Positions 8,067-22,900 of a stretch of DNA of 64,000 bases are shown here, one piece after another (position 1 is the first letter of the stretch; each line of letters opens with the position of its first letter). Below the pieces are notes generated by a model, which was given only the letters and a program-made list of their open reading frames with translations, was not told the DNA's origin and did no database searches. Both the position numbers and the translations under genes were made by a program. The DNA is from Diploscapter coronatus (taxonomy: Eukaryota; Nematoda; Chromadorea; Rhabditida; Rhabditidae). The stretch covers positions 37,029,249 to 37,093,248 of the forward strand of contig OZ038423.1 in assembly GCA_964036155.1 (NCBI GenBank), written 5' to 3'.

Positions 8067-10986
8067 TTGACAATTTTTAAAAGTTCGAGATGTTTCCAGA
8101 TCTTTCAACTTTTTCAATTACGGAAGACGATAAAGATAGTGTGACGGGATAAAAGATTCTTATGGAAATCCTTGCCTATCTGAATCATAAGTTTGAGAGA
8201 AAACCATCCGAAAGAAAAATTAGACCCATAAATCTATATAATGAGAAATAGAAAGGCAAACGTTTGTGATATCTTTAAAAACATGATGATCAAATATAAA
8301 AGAAAATAAAGTTAGATCCTAGACTCTATTCACAAGCAGTTCCTCGAGATCAACGTTAAAGGTCAAAGCAGCTTCATTTCTCTTTTGTAGAAAGAAAGAA
8401 TGAAAGAAGGTATGACTATATTTGCCAGATATGTCACCGGTTGGACTGAGAAAGGGAAGCGTGGTCAAGTGGGCTAGGAAGGCGAATTAGCCTTCTTTGT
8501 CAGATCCTCTCCTATTTTTGAGTCTAAATCTGCTGATGCAGATTGCCCATTGGCAAACATTTCCATCCTTTAGTCAGTCTTCTTTTTCTCTGGCCATTCT
8601 TCTTATCACCTTATCTATCATTCGAATACACCATGTATGACCGTCTTCTTTCAGCAGAGATGAATAAGATCTTCTAATTTAGCCGGGAGAAACAAAAGAG
8701 AATAAGGCGTCGAAAATTTACAAAAGAAGGGAAGAATCGCGAGAGTGCTTTCAAATGAAAATCTTGATGCCGGATTTGGTGCAACAGAACAAGTCGAATT
8801 TAAAAGGAATTACTAAGAGTGGGTACGCTTTCTGAAAGGGCACATCCCCTATTCGGAATTCAATTAAAAATCAAATACCTTCGAATTTTATGTGATTATT
8901 ATTCTTCTTTCCAAGTATTACATTCTATTCACATTTTCTACTATATTAGCTTTTTAGTGTTAATTCTTTACGCCTACAATGCTCCGATTCTTTTTTTTTC
9001 GATATGCTTTCACCGCTGATTTTTACAGGCGTGGTTTTCCAAGCCATTCTAAAGAATTGCTATTATATCATATACGATAAATAAAAGTTAAGTGATTGGA
9101 AGCGACATGAAGAACCATCTGAAAAAACGAAATTTTCTGCAACATTTTCACTTTGGAGAAGAAAATGATAATCGCATTCTGGAATCTTACGCATGAATTA
9201 GAATGTCGGAGTCCGAAGATAATCACTTGTCCGGATCGGTTTCTTCTATTTCCATTATTAATTCCCTAATTTCACTCTTCACTCGAAGTGAATATGCGTA
9301 TTCGTCCTCTTTCGCGGCTATTTAAACCTAAATGCGGATAACGTAGATAAGTGACAATGTGTGCGTGAATGAATGCAAATCAAAAGTGTGATTTTGAAAC
9401 ATTTTAAAGAAGTTGAATGAGAAATGCTCGTGAATAGAACTTGTGAACAATGATTTTATGATAAAACTGCCGAGTATTATATCATTTGTTTTGTTTAGTT
9501 CATATTTATTGACTAATGAATCTTCGGTCTTTCTCTCAGGTTTTAGCTGATGAGATGGGCTATTCCACCGAAGTCTTCCATAGGAGGTTTCATGCAGGAA
9601 GCAAATTAAGATTATCTACAGAGGAGGGCGGCCTTAATGGGGAGAAATAGTCAGACCGACGTCTATTTGTGGACTAAACTGGATGATTGGAGATCCGAAT
9701 TTGGAAAAATCGGACAGAAATGAGGAATTCGGGATATAAATTGATATGAAACTGAGCAGCGTACTTTCTCGATATTTCGAACTAAAACATGCGACTTCTT
9801 TGGGGCAACTAGGATAAAATATTCTAACATTCCAATAAGAAATAACATGAGACATTAACAATTAGCCTTAGATGATGGATCGTTATTTTCGAATAGTCCT
9901 TCTTCGGTGTTATGATAATTAGGCAGATAATTCTCGTCATCGATGTCAACAATCAAATCTGTTTAAAATTGTTCCACTTCAAACTCGTAAAATTTTGGCT
10001 ATCAAATCTACTTCGAGCTATGAATTGCCAAGTATTCAATAAATTTAGATCAGCCAATGGCAACAGAATCCACAACTGCAGCTCCCGCAACAGGTAATGT
10101 GAAGGTTGCAATTTTTTTCGTTTTCAAAAAGGAGTGTTACGAAGATGAATTTGAGACAGAACAATATTGAAGTTTTTGGTGACAAACGTAAAGATTGATT
10201 TTTTCTCTTCAAACTCTCAACTGAGATTACTTCTCCTTCACTTCATTTTCTGTCCTTATTATCTCAAACAGGCTGAATCCCCAGACTAAATTTTTAATTT
10301 GAATTAGTGGCAACATTCAAAATGCTTGCGAATGTTATGCCTTGAAGCGAGAAGGAGATGATGACCTCCACTTCGTACAGTAGAGGATAAAAGACGTATA
10401 TTAGTAACAATTACTAATAGTCACTTTCGACGCACTAATTCGATTAAAATTTACGTGGTCACCTCAAAAATAATCAAGAAAGGAACTTTAAAAAAATTAA
10501 TGCCAAGATGTTTACTGTAGTTTTACTGAAATATTCAAAATGGATGGCAAATGTTGATCCTTGAAGAAAGAGGATATCCTGCGGGTTAAAGAAAGGACTA
10601 TCGATAAACATAGAGTGAGACAAGGAAAGGGATTGGAACAGACCTAGGGAGGACGATCGTCAGAAACCCCTTGCGACCTACCCCCATCACGCTGCTCTCC
10701 TTTCTAAAAATGCTACTTTGCAATAAGAGAAAGAGAATAACGGCGTGTCGCTCTATAGCAGCCTTCTCTCTATAAAATGCATTCTTCTTTATTTTGCGTT
10801 TTTCATCAAAATTAGCGTAAAATCGAACGTTTCTTCTATGACAATGCTTCAACCTTTATTTCTTCATGGAATCTCAGAACAAATTTTGTACCTCTAAAAA
10901 CTTTATTATTTTCTATACAAAAAAAATATTCGCAAAAGTTTGTTTTCTAGAAAAAAAAATAAATTGAAAGAAAATGGAAAATATGC
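8067..10986. other. Intergenic, 5' of hedgehog-related gene and 3' of dynein-2
   Basis: Mostly AT-rich sequence without a recognisable gene. Exon-like pieces on the plus strand are 9203-9238 plus 9540-9650 (listed separately), 10049-10093 (between AAATTTAG and CAG|GTAATG, reading QPMATESTTAAPAT) and a stretch near 10310-10385 reading NIQNACECYALKREGDDDLHF before a stop. They could not be joined in one frame. Two similar stretches (ATTCAAAATG...CCTTGAAG) near 10315 and 10535 suggest a short, decayed duplication. Confidence 0.4.
9203..9650 (+). CDS. Possible small two-exon gene (48 residues), unidentified
   Basis: ATG at 9203 opens a 12-codon exon (MSESEDNHLSGS) ending at a GT donor (9239). 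An exon 9540-9650 behind TTCTCTCAG continues in phase (VLADEMGYSTEVFHRRF ...) to a TAG stop at 9648-9650. The residue mix looks coding, but there is no known domain, signal peptide or membrane segment. It could also be the first part of a longer gene including 10049-10093, or chance. Weak call. Confidence 0.22.
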
Positions 10987-13900
10987 CTATTTGAGAAATA
11001 GCGCGACTGCAGCGATATTCCACTGATCCGGATTTCGACATGGCATCGTGACTGAGGCGATCAGGGACTGTCTGTCTGAGTCCGAATACAGGGGCACGAG
11101 CACACTGTCTGATGAAGACGCAGGCGAGGAGTCCTGAAAAATGAAGAATCCATTGATTTTAAGAAATTCTCCAAAAATGAAGAACTATGTTCTGCATTTT
11201 ATAATTAGGGGCCACAAATGATTTTGTATAGTTTACAATTTTCGAAAATTTTCGACTTCAAATAATCAAATACGATGTAACTAAAAAATTCGTGAAGAAA
11301 AATCATTTTGAATCGAAATATGTCGCAAAAATAAACCAATAAAAAGAACATGATTCTATGATTAAAAAATCCCGCGAACACCTGCGAACGCCCACTTTCT
11401 AACACAATATGCTGGTGAACAACCATTTCTATGGGTGGTTCATCAATTCTGATAGCAGCCTTTCGTGAACAGCAACTTTGAAGAGGACTTGTTTCCTATT
11501 TTTTGGGTTTTCAATGATCACTTTTTGAACAAAAGCAAGAAAATATAGAGGGCGAAGTTTGTGGTCTCTATTTATAATTCACCTGTTCTCATTCATTGTT
11601 TCAACGTGGAGAGATAAACCATAAATGCTTGAAAATTTGCATGAAATTGAATGAGTTTACCAGAGGCATCCAACTCAGCGCCAGAGGAGGTGCCACAGTA
11701 GTTGGAGGGGAACTGCTTGATGTTTCTCTGAAAAATCTGACGATGAGATAAATTGAAGAATGAAAAATACCTGAGTAGCCCATCAAATAGAGCGCCCTGC
11801 AGTTGGATGCCTTTGACCTGCATCGACAGAACTGCACCCGCTTGGGGTCGATTGTCCCACGAGGAAACCAATCGCAATTCGTCCAGAGCCTTGGACATTT
11901 TTCTGGAATTCGAATCAAGAAGAAACTTGAAAAGTGCACGTTACTTTTCAACTCCTGTTATCATCTTCACCCATTTGTAGTATGCACTATTTTTGTACGC
12001 AAATCACTATGATTCTACATAAGAAAGTAGGCAGAGACTAAATTTTTGTGGGTGGAAAATGAGTCGAAGTTACAAAGACCCTTTTTCTAATCGTTTTTGC
12101 CCTATTTTTTTTAGAACTAGTGAATTTTTGTTTGTATTGATCATAAAAAGTCACATACCTTGCAGTGGCCTGTCTGAGTGCATTCAGAAGAGTGGTCGGT
12201 CTGAAGAGCATCGACAAATTGACAGGATTCTGCAGGAAGTCGCCCTTTTCAGAGGCAGACAGAATCTCCTGCAATTTTTTATTTCCAGTTAAAAGAAGAA
12301 TTTTCAGACCTGCGTGCTCTTTGCCTTGAAAATGACTGCGTTCAAATATTCTGCCGACTCTCGAGGACCCGTCCAATAATTAGACCATTCATCGGGACAC
12401 TGAAACAAAGCTGTAAATAGACATTTGAGAGAAAGAATGGAAAATTCAAGTTGTTATTATTTTCGAAAATTAAGAAAAAAATCAAACTTTGAGTAACATG
12501 ATTCTCCTTTTATTCTAATCTAGGAAAGGAACAATTCTGATTTTCCCGTAAAAATGCAAACCTGATGAAGAAGCAGACTTTCCATGGACTGTAAAGTGAC
12601 TCTATCAGGGATTGACGCTCCTCGAATGCACCGACTTATTGATGAAAGGGAGCCTCCAAGTCAGGATCATCAGACAAATCTCTCAACAAGACCTTACCAT
12701 GAATAGACTGAACGATTTGAACGGCGTGGACCCACTCAAGAGACAAAACTTCAACTATTGGATCTGGCGATTCTTTTGGGGTTGGCAGCTAGAATTTTGA
12801 ATTTTGCTGATGAATTCAATTCGCGACTTACAGCTCGATTATGGAGATCACTTCCTTGACATAGCTTTTTCCATAATTGCAGAAGGGGATTCGCTGCATC
12901 GGCGAGTTGTTTTCTGTCGATCGCAGATTTTGAACCGGCAGCTAATTTTCTATTTGTTTGAACCATTTTGGAAGCTCATGCATTTCATTATCAGCACCAC
13001 TTTGAAAATTCATTATTTTCCCCAACAGAAAATCATACTTTTCAAGCACGTGAATGCATGAATTTTGAAGGAATTCCTATAGGTCACCATTTCTCATCCT
13101 CGCAACGGTCTCTTCAGCCTCGGTCAATTGCCACGAGAACCGAATGTTTGCAGGCAGACCGAACAGGGCCGGCTCATCCTCATCGGGAATCGATTTGGCT
13201 GTATGATTCACGAATTCCTCAAATTGAAAGATTCGAAACTTGTGAAACGATAGAAATTTCTATTATTTCTTCTATATAGCCACTAAATTTTCAGAGTACA
13301 ATCTTTATGTCGCGAAGGTGAAAAATTGTTGAATATCTTTTGTTTGCTTTAAAGCCAATTTGAAAGTGCTCACTTTGATATTGTCGGCAGTGATAATTTC
13401 GATACCCGAAGCCACTTGCTGGCCTCTTTGACCCGTTATTCTAAAAACTATGCTTTTGAGATAAAAGAAAAGAGTTTTTACTTTTGCCCGTTGAACAAAG
13501 TGTTTAGGTATGAAACGAGAACGTTGCTGTCGAACTGCGACTCGATTCTTCCGCCGTAAATGACGAATTGCAGAAGACCGCGAATGAATTCCCAATCAGT
13601 ACCTAATATTTGAATTTTTGAAAAGAAAGGAAATCTCATAATGATAGATGTTTCCTTTTACCTCCCTGTCCTGTAAGTTGCTCAATGAGAACCCTCGCCA
13701 CCCTCACATCCGCATTGCTGAATTCGTAGAACTTGGTCCACGCCTGTGGAATGTAGGTGCGTCTTTCCTGCAGCAGAGCGTGCATCCAGGCAAGCACGAA
13801 AATCGACTGGCAGGTCAGAGCAGTCCTTTTCGCTTCCTCGATCTGGCCATACGTTCTCAGCATGTTGTTTTTAATGCCTGGATTTTCATGAATAACTTAG

Positions 13901-16900
13901 AACTCGAGAAAAATCAAATGTGGATTTTTGAATTTTCGAAGAGTAAAAAATCGATCTTTTTATTGGAAAATTGCTAGCCTGGTGGTGGTTCAAATGTGAC
14001 TTTCATGCATTGCTGCAGCATGATCGGCGAGAAATGATTGTCTGCCTCCGCGGTCAGCCATAGTCGGAAGTCCTTGTGAATTTGAGCGAGTGCGAGTTCC
14101 TGAAAATCAGCTATGAAAAGAAGGAATTTTCAACTTTCGGAAGACGAAGTTTCTAGTCGATTTAAAATGTATCATTTTTATGTATAAAATGAGTCGCCTA
14201 CTTTCTGAATGACAGGCACAATGGAGAGCATGAGATGGACATTGCCTAGACACAGCCAAAATCCCTCGGCAGTGGCTCGGCGAATTGCCTCTGCAGCGGC
14301 TGTCTCCTGTCCTTGACCCATAGAAATCGACTCTAATCGATGACCTTTCGATGCCGCTAGCTCAACCAGTTCCTGCAAATCGAAGAAAAATTAGACTTTT
14401 TTTTTTTAAAGATATCTCAAAATTTGAGGGGAAGGTATTGTAAAAAATAGTTTTTTTCCTGGTCTGGATGATGTTTCGATATTTTTTGCTTTCAACCTTT
14501 CTTTCGAGAATTCTTAAAACTCGCCTGTGAAGGATCGGCTCCTCCTGCCAGAAGCAACAGAATCGGTTGAGCAGAAGAACTGTCATCGAACACATCTGCG
14601 AGAGAAAATGGAGGTGGGTTGACAGAGGAAATGCCTGAAAATTCGTTAAATTTTCAAGAAACTGAAGGCAAAGACTGACTGAGGATTTTTAGGACGAATT
14701 GCTGCATGGCTGCGTAGAGTCTGTCTGGACGAACAGCTTGAATTAGAAGGACCTGAAATTTACATTCTTGAAAAAATGAAAAATAATGTCATAAAGATTC
14801 ATTTTTAAAATATCAAGATATAGGATTGTTAGGAAAACTTCGCCTATATCAGATCCGCTTATCAAAAGTTCGGAAATTCGAATTTTCACGCTGCTGCTAT
14901 TGGCCAATGATCTTACCGTCTGGAAAGGAGTGATTTTGTTAACGATAGAATTCGGAATCGAATTTTCGCACTCGACACTTTTCGAGAACTCGGTCCAAGT
15001 GCCCAGATCGTTCAGCTGCAGAGTGTTGTAGAGGGAGGGCAAGTGAGACTGCAGTTTGGCGATTGCGGTCGCGCGCGAATCCTCCACCCAACTGATCGAC
15101 CGCATCGTGGCCGAAGTGTCCATGTTCTCATCCACCATAATTCCGGTTAGAAGTTCCCATTCCTGAAAATTATTCGCTTTTTCTTGGCTGGAAAATGCAA
15201 AAATGGCAAATCAATGTTTTGAATTTTGCGGTGTGAAAGAACGCAATCCGCAATTCTGTCGTTATGTCGAATCCGAGTAACTTTCCGATTTTTGCCCAAA
15301 CCTGCTTACATTTTTAGCGAACATCTTAGGCATCGTTTCATGGATGAAATTCAGCGCGAATGTGAGTCTGTCTGCCTTGAACAGAGAGCGAGAAATGGTG
15401 TAGAAGACTTTGAGCTGCAGGGTGCGACAGAGAGTGTCAATTCTTGTAGACGTCGAATCCTGGATTCATGAATTTCGAAAATTAAAATTTTTTAACTGAC
15501 AAAGTCATGCAAATATTAGCGTTTTTTGGATTGTCTAGATTTTTATAAGGTTGAAAGGAAAAAGCTGACCGTGCAACTCTGAACCGTGTTTGTGAAGAGA
15601 CTGATGATAAGATTGACGTTGTAGTTGTACATGTGGTTGTATCTGTGCAGGTCGCTGAAGGCGAAATACAACGAAGATGCGAATTCTGCCAATGACAGGT
15701 AGGCATTGCGTTGCTGCAAAAAGACCGACTTCGGGAAGTCATACAAAATCTAGGCCAGTCTCGGGAGAACATCATGACGACAAGTCGTTAAGACATACGA
15801 AATAGCTTAGAGGAGGGTAGGGGGACATTATTGTATTTTTCTTCAGTGTTATTTCCAAATTTGTCACTCTTTACACTCGCTGATGTCCACATGAAAGAAG
15901 TAGGGCGCCTTTTCGAAAAATCGAAAGAAGACATACTTTTCTTCTTTCTCGAAATGACACACTTTATCTCGTCCATGCAAGTAAATGCAGGGTGTGAAAA
16001 TTTATAAATCTCATTATTGCATCGTTTTGTTGTCTCGTGTTCTTCCAACTTGCCTATAGAATCTGCCTACCTCTGCCAATTGGGCTCTCAACTGCTCACT
16101 CTCCTGAATGCTCTTCCCGATCGTCTCCGCATTCTCCTTCGATTTGTTCAGCGAGTCCAGCAGACTCTTGTTCTCCAGCAAATTCCCTTCAGAGGAAGCG
16201 AGTTGCTGAAAATCAGTTAGATTAAAGTTTGAGTGAAAAAAATTGTTAAGAATGAACGAAAATAGAAATTTCCAAGAAAAGTCTTCTTATAAAATAAAAT
16301 AGGTCAAACCTGCAACAACAATTGCTCCAATTTTTCCAACTCCAACTTCTTGCTCTCCGAATCCCTAGCCAAAGCACTGCTTCTCTCCTCCAATTCTGGT
16401 TTCTCCAGCTGAATCGCCAATCCAAGCAGCTGCGAAGACAGTCCACTTTTCGTCGTCGTGAAGTTCACCTCGGAAAGGAGCGATCGAGTGCAGATCGGCA
16501 TGCGGATCTGCTCATTTCTTGTACATAGAAACATCCGAAACTCCGGGTTGAATTCGATCTGCTTGCCGGCGAAGGAGATCATCTGGAAGATTAGATTTGT
16601 ATGATTTTGCACACAAAAAAACGTTCAGGATTCTTTCTTCATCTAGCCAACAAATTCACTCTATTTTTTCTCCAATTCTCGACCTAGTGTTATTAAAATG
16701 ACTTTTTGAAAATGTTACCTGTCTCGGCCCTATAGAAGTCAAGTCCTTTCTCAGAATCGGTACGAGTGTGGGATCGACCTCGATGACATCGTCCACGATG
16801 ATGGTCTTGCCGAATCTGAGTCCGAATTCGATCTGCGTGATGAGATCGTTCTGCGCGGCCTTGAGCAGCTCGGCCTTGTCGACGTGCTTCTGGAGGAAGG

Positions 16901-19900
16901 CAGGCACGCGGCCCGTCGGGTCGATCACCAGGGGCGTCGAGGAGTCGTTGAACAGCACCACGCCATTTTGCACGGACAACTCATCTGGAATCAAATAAAA
17001 CTTGCTTATAAAACGGTATTTTACCTGCAGGCAGCCCGTCGTTCTTCCAATTCAGCTGTTCCGTTTGACTGGCGATGAACCCGATCGGATCGAAATCGCT
17101 CTGATGGAGAATTTGCTTGAGCTGCTTGACGACGTCCTTTCTCTGTCTCTCGCTGACTCCTCCGAGGTAGGTGACGAATGCAGCGCAGAGCAGAGAGCCC
17201 CTCTCGACATGACGAAGCTCTTCGGAGAGTTGTCCCATTTGCTGTTGCCATCTGCAGTATAATCAATTCAAAACTAATCTCGAATAGGTACATTTACAGG
17301 AGAACAGTCAGGACTTATTCATAGTCATAAACGATAGAGAAATCAGTGTGGAGAAATGCCATCTGCCCCTTTCTTTCTTCAGACCCAAAACAGCTTTAAG
17401 GAAATAATTAATGGCAGATCTGATTTGCACTTATTTTTCAGATATTGTAGCCTCCTCACCTCTCGAATTCGCCGGCCAGCTTCTCGACCAGAGTTGCAGC
17501 CACTTTGATGGTCGCCTCCTCTCTGTCCAGGTCGATTTTGATCTGCGTCGCTTCCTTCATCAGGACTTCGAATGTCGCTTTCAGGTCAGCCACTTTTTCG
17601 TCGACTGTCTGAAAATAAACTTCTAATTCTTGCTTTCAAAATGTTAATAACGAATTCTACTAAAGTTTCTAATTCAGATGTGTATGAATTGGCACCTGGA
17701 GTCCCTTCGATAGCTTCTCGATCTGTTTCTCCGCCTTGGACAAATTCTTGAGCAGCTGGTTCTTCTCGTTCTCCAGCGGGGAGATCTTCTCGAGGATGGT
17801 CGAGTATTGGAGATTTGCAGTGACCCATGCGGCGAGTGGCTGTGCAGCGACAGAGGCTCGTCTGGCATTCTTCGGGTCGAACGAGGACGCTTTGGATTGC
17901 ACCAGAGCAGAGACCTTCTTGTGCACATCGCGGGAGATTCGATGTGCGTCGAAGTTGATGATTTCCTCTTTGACGCCTGATTTGGACAGGAACTTTCGCA
18001 TTGCCTCCCTGCAATCGTAGTCATATATAGTTGCGTTCAAATAATGAATTTTGTACTTTTGGTTCAAAATACCACGAGTCTTCCAAACTATTTAACGAAG
18101 ATTTTCACTTTAGAACTAGTGCACAAGATTGTTTGCGCAAATTTTACCAAGAAGTGTCGAGAATGCCCATGAAAAGTAGCACAGCCTGTAGAATGTCTCG
18201 AATGGCTTCGGGCGGAGCGCGGAGACTTCGGATTTCACTCAGCGACTCGGATTTGATCGAACCGACTGCCTCTCGGGCTTCCTGAAATTCATTTATTGAA
18301 TTATTGAAAATGAATTTTTCTCACCTTTAACATTGGTTCGACATCCTTGAGCTGTTCATCGATTATCTTCTTCTGTGCTTCGATTCGTTCGTTTTCCTTC
18401 TCCGTCTCTGCCCTCAGTTGTTCCATCGACACTTTTTGATCTTCTGCTCTGAAAATCAAGAATTCATTTGATCAGATCTTCTCAAATTCGTGAAAGGTTG
18501 AGTTTTTACTGGCATCTTGGAAATGCCACTCTCATAATTGCAGAGAGAGTGAGAGAGAGAACGAGTGGAATTTGCAGAGATTTTGTGCATCAAAAAATGC
18601 TCTCACCCAGTCATGCTCTGCGTGATCGCCTTCAATGCCTCATCGGCCTCGGCCTGTTTCGCCGCGAGCAATTTGCTCTTCTTCGCGGCAGCCTTCTGCA
18701 GTTTGGCGACCTCCTCTCGTGCCTCAGTCAGTTTAGCGACTCCCGCCTGCAGCCGTTCCAGTCGGCTCGCAATCGCCGCCCTCTTCGTCGTGTAGATCCT
18801 GGCGTAGTTCTCGATGAACTTCTTGTATTTTATAGGCTTGGCGAGATCGACGGGGACGGTCAATTGGATGTCGCTGAAAAAAGGTTCGTTCAAAACGCAT
18901 ATTCTCCTTATTTTTTTGTTTTTGTAAAATCGTCATTTTTATTGCTTTCGATGTAATTTCTCGAAAGATGTCAATTTAGAAATAAAGACTCAATTGCGCA
19001 GACTCACCAACAAGCCTGTGCCAAATCATCGCTAGTTTCAATGTTCGATTTCGCGAGCATCAGCTTTGACATCTGGAATACACTTTTCATTACTTTAACT
19101 TGACTTGTTCTAGAAAACCTGTATCAAGCTGTCCCTGTTCCAGGTGTCCAACCAAATGACTGTGGAGCTCTTGAAAATCGACGGATTTTCCGCCATTCGA
19201 ATGTCGAATTCGTCCCCGTCGATGTCAGCGATCAGTACCACATGCACGAGGCTTTTTACTCCTGAAAATTCCACAATTCCTTTCTGCAATTTTCTTGGGT
19301 TTAGTTTACGGTGAGCAAAATACTGCAGGAGGTGGCCCTGGAATGCATCCTGACTGGCCGAATCGCGTAGAGCAGCAGTCATTCCGTCCATTTCCTGAAA
19401 AAATATTGAAATTCGATGAAAAATCAACAAAAGTTCAAACCTGTGTGGTGAAAAGTCCAGGCACATCGCCACTGGCCAGAAGAGAATTGATGGAGAGAAG
19501 GAAGGAGCGATCGAGCAGTTGATAGTCCTCGAGGAGAAAGACGCTGTGCTCGCCTGAACATTTTGCAAATATCGAAATAGCTTTGTAAATTTTCTAGAGT
19601 TTTTAAAAAGTTTTGACAACAAATCACTATAGCTTTGTCTTCAACGAGTGGCCGGGATTTGCGCTCTCTACCCTACCCTCATCCCCTGTATACAGTCATA
19701 TAGATTTTACAAAAAAAAAACCTTTTATTTTATCCTTCTCAAATCTCATTCTTTCGCCTAACATTAACTGCACACTAATTCATTCCATCATTCGTAGCTG
19801 CTCGATATCATCAAAGTTAAAAATACTGCTCTGCTCACCATTCGAAATCGACGTCTGAATGGCATTCTTTAGCTCGTTGTGGAATTGTTTGGCAGAGAAA

Positions 19901-22900
19901 TTGGCAGTGATCGGAGGCGAGAAGACAGGCAGCTGGTGGAGATTGGCCACTAGACGAACTGCATCTCTTCGACCCATTCCTGAACGACCGGCGAGAAGGA
20001 GGGAACCTCCGGGACAGGTTAGGCCTCTGGAAGAAAATAATCAAATTTCAAAGATGAAGCGAATTTTCGTACGGTTTTGAACATGCCTTTTTGCACTTGA
20101 AATTGTAAACATTCTTTGAAAATATTCCAACCAACCTGTCAACTTTCATGCACAAATCGCACATTTCCGTGGTTAAGACCGAAGAGATATTGGCGACTTC
20201 GAATTCGAATCGATTAACTGCCTTCTGCAATCCGGCAGTGTAGTCTTTCCGAAGTTGGAGTGCCATCGGCAGGCCGACTGAATGCTGTCCTTGCAGAATG
20301 GTGCCGCTTGAAGCGTAGATTGAGTCTGAACGGTGTTTTTTCTTTATTTTTAATTATTCAAAACATTGAAAACTACAAAAGACAACTAGTATTTGATGGA
20401 TTGTGTACTGACAGTGATTTTTGTCAAAATTCAGTGTTTCTATTGAAAATATGAGACGCAATCATTTGACAAAGTGTCGCTCGGTCATTTCAAGAAAACA
20501 TTTCGCCCGTTTACTAACCACTAAAGAAATCAAATGTTTATCTTTTGAAACAAAAAAACTCAGCTTACCTCTATTCTTGCTCCTAGCATGCGGCATTGCA
20601 TTGCTGATGATCTCGTCGAACCTCTGCCTGTCCCCCTCATTGACGAGTCTGTCCCTGAACGTCCTCTCAGCCTCGAAGAGCAGTGCCGAATCGATGTTGC
20701 CCTCCTCGTGCAGGTCGTAGCGGAGCATGGAAGTCACTAGTTTTGTCACGTCTCGCGGGGAGAAGTCGTAGTGAATGCGGTCAGATGCTTTGAATGATTT
20801 CTGAAATCAGATTCAAATAACCTAGTTATAGATTAAAAATTGACAAAAAATCCTTAAATTCATGAATAAAATTTTAGTCCATAAGATTCGTTTTTCGGTT
20901 ATGAAAAATTGCACCTTGAGATCTTCAAACAGCTGCACGATGCTCAAAGCGATTGTTTCGACTCGGCCTGAAACCAATTCGTCGTTTTTTTCAAATTTAG
21001 AGTAAACTGTCAGAGTAAAAATAGATTATAAATATCTGTCACCTGATGATTTGAGTACAGGTTCGAGGATCGGAGTCAAATAGCTCGAGTAGATGAGGTT
21101 GAGGTTCGACTCGGATGGATTGCTGACGGAGAAAATGCGGATTGAGGAGAATAGACGGGGAGGCAGCGCACTGCGAGTCGAGGATGGCTGAAGAAGTCAT
21201 GCTTCGATTTCTTTCATTTCAGGAAAAAATGGTTGAGCACGTTTCAAACGCCATTTCTTTCACTTATTCTTTTTCTACTTAACGTTATTTGATTTTTCTC
21301 TAACTTTAGGACAAAAGCACTCGTGGCCGAAAGAGATGATATACCTGAACAGACATAGAGCCGATGAATTGGATGTTCTCGATGCCGATCCACTCGAGGT
21401 GCTCGTCGTAGTAGCCCTCGTAGGTAACCAGCTGTTGCAAAAGTGCCAACATCTCGTTCGTTCCATACTTAAATTCAGAAATTCGATTTTTCTTCAAAAC
21501 TAAATCATGGAATAAATATAACAGGGTCGAATTCAAACTTTATGTGGTTTCAAAGAGAATGGACTTTGATTACAGTGCATGAAGGCCTCTAAAGTAAAAG
21601 AGAAAAGTAGATGTAATAGTTTCAAAGTGACGTCCCGGAAAGAATCCCTCCTCCGTAACTATGGGAGAGGCCTGATGAAAATTCTTCAAAAGTTTATTTT
21701 AAAAATTTCCCGTAAACCAAAAATAGTTATCTTAATTTAAACATCTCGAAGGCTCATAATCAAAAGAAATTTTAAAAATTTCTTTCATTCTTCTGACTGA
21801 ATTTCTGCTAACCTTATCAGGAGAGGGCAGATTGAGACTTTTCATGTAGAGAACCAGATTCGGCTTGTCCTTTGGTCTAAGCACTCGGCCGCTGGCATTG
21901 CTGGCCTGCACACAGTTCTGGAGAAGGGTTAGAAGAATTGTCGAAGCACTGAAAACAATGCTATTTGAAAGGTCAAAAGTTTAAATGAATGCACAAAATG
22001 ATGAAAGATTGAAAGATTATTCTGTTGATTAAATGATGTGAAAGTTCGTCTGTCAAAGCACGCCTTGTGAGAATACGCGTATGAACTATATAGGCAAAGA
22101 AGGGGCAGAATGCCAGAGAAAGAGTTAGCGTTGGACGGTGGAAAGATTAATTGGTACGCATATCTAGACTTTTCTCGATATTTTTTCGGCAAAGAATCTT
22201 TCACTTCGTTTGACCAGCAGCACAATAAGTTCATGCCTGCTCTGCGCAGAACAGTGAATAGTGGCGACTTGACTCTGACTGTCCGCCTCGAAACAGCTGC
22301 TCAGCAGTTTTTCCTTGCCACAGCCATTCGGCCCGATCACGAGGAAGGAATGACGATTGTTTGGCTCCAGCCAAGAGGTCATCTGAAGAGTCACTCATTT
22401 CACTTTGAAAGATACGAATTTTTGTATTTTTAATATTTTTTAAGAAAAAGAAATACCGTGAATAAGATGATTATTTGCAAAAATCCATAACAAATTTCAA
22501 CTAACATAATCCTTAGCAGCCTGTGCCTGAGCAGTGAGAATGAGCGGCCTGGTGTGATCCTTCTCGACGTCCTCCCTCTTGACTCGAATGCCTGCATCGT
22601 CCGTGAAGCACATCAGCGAGTCCATTCTCTGGTCCCAATACACATTGTCTGGATGGTCCTGGTCGGGAATGGGTGTGTTCTATAATAAAAATAATCATTT
22701 TTTTCAAATTTAGATTGTCGTAAGGATTACAATTCACCGACCGTTTTTTTAGTTGAGTGTACCTTCAGAAGTTGGTTTCTTGATAATTTACAAAAAAAAA
22801 ACCTGAAAAACGACACCAGCCAAGTCCTTTCTCTTCTCAGCGTCAACTAAAGGAGCCAATCCTCTGTAGAGATTCATCTGGAATCATTCGCAGTTATTTT

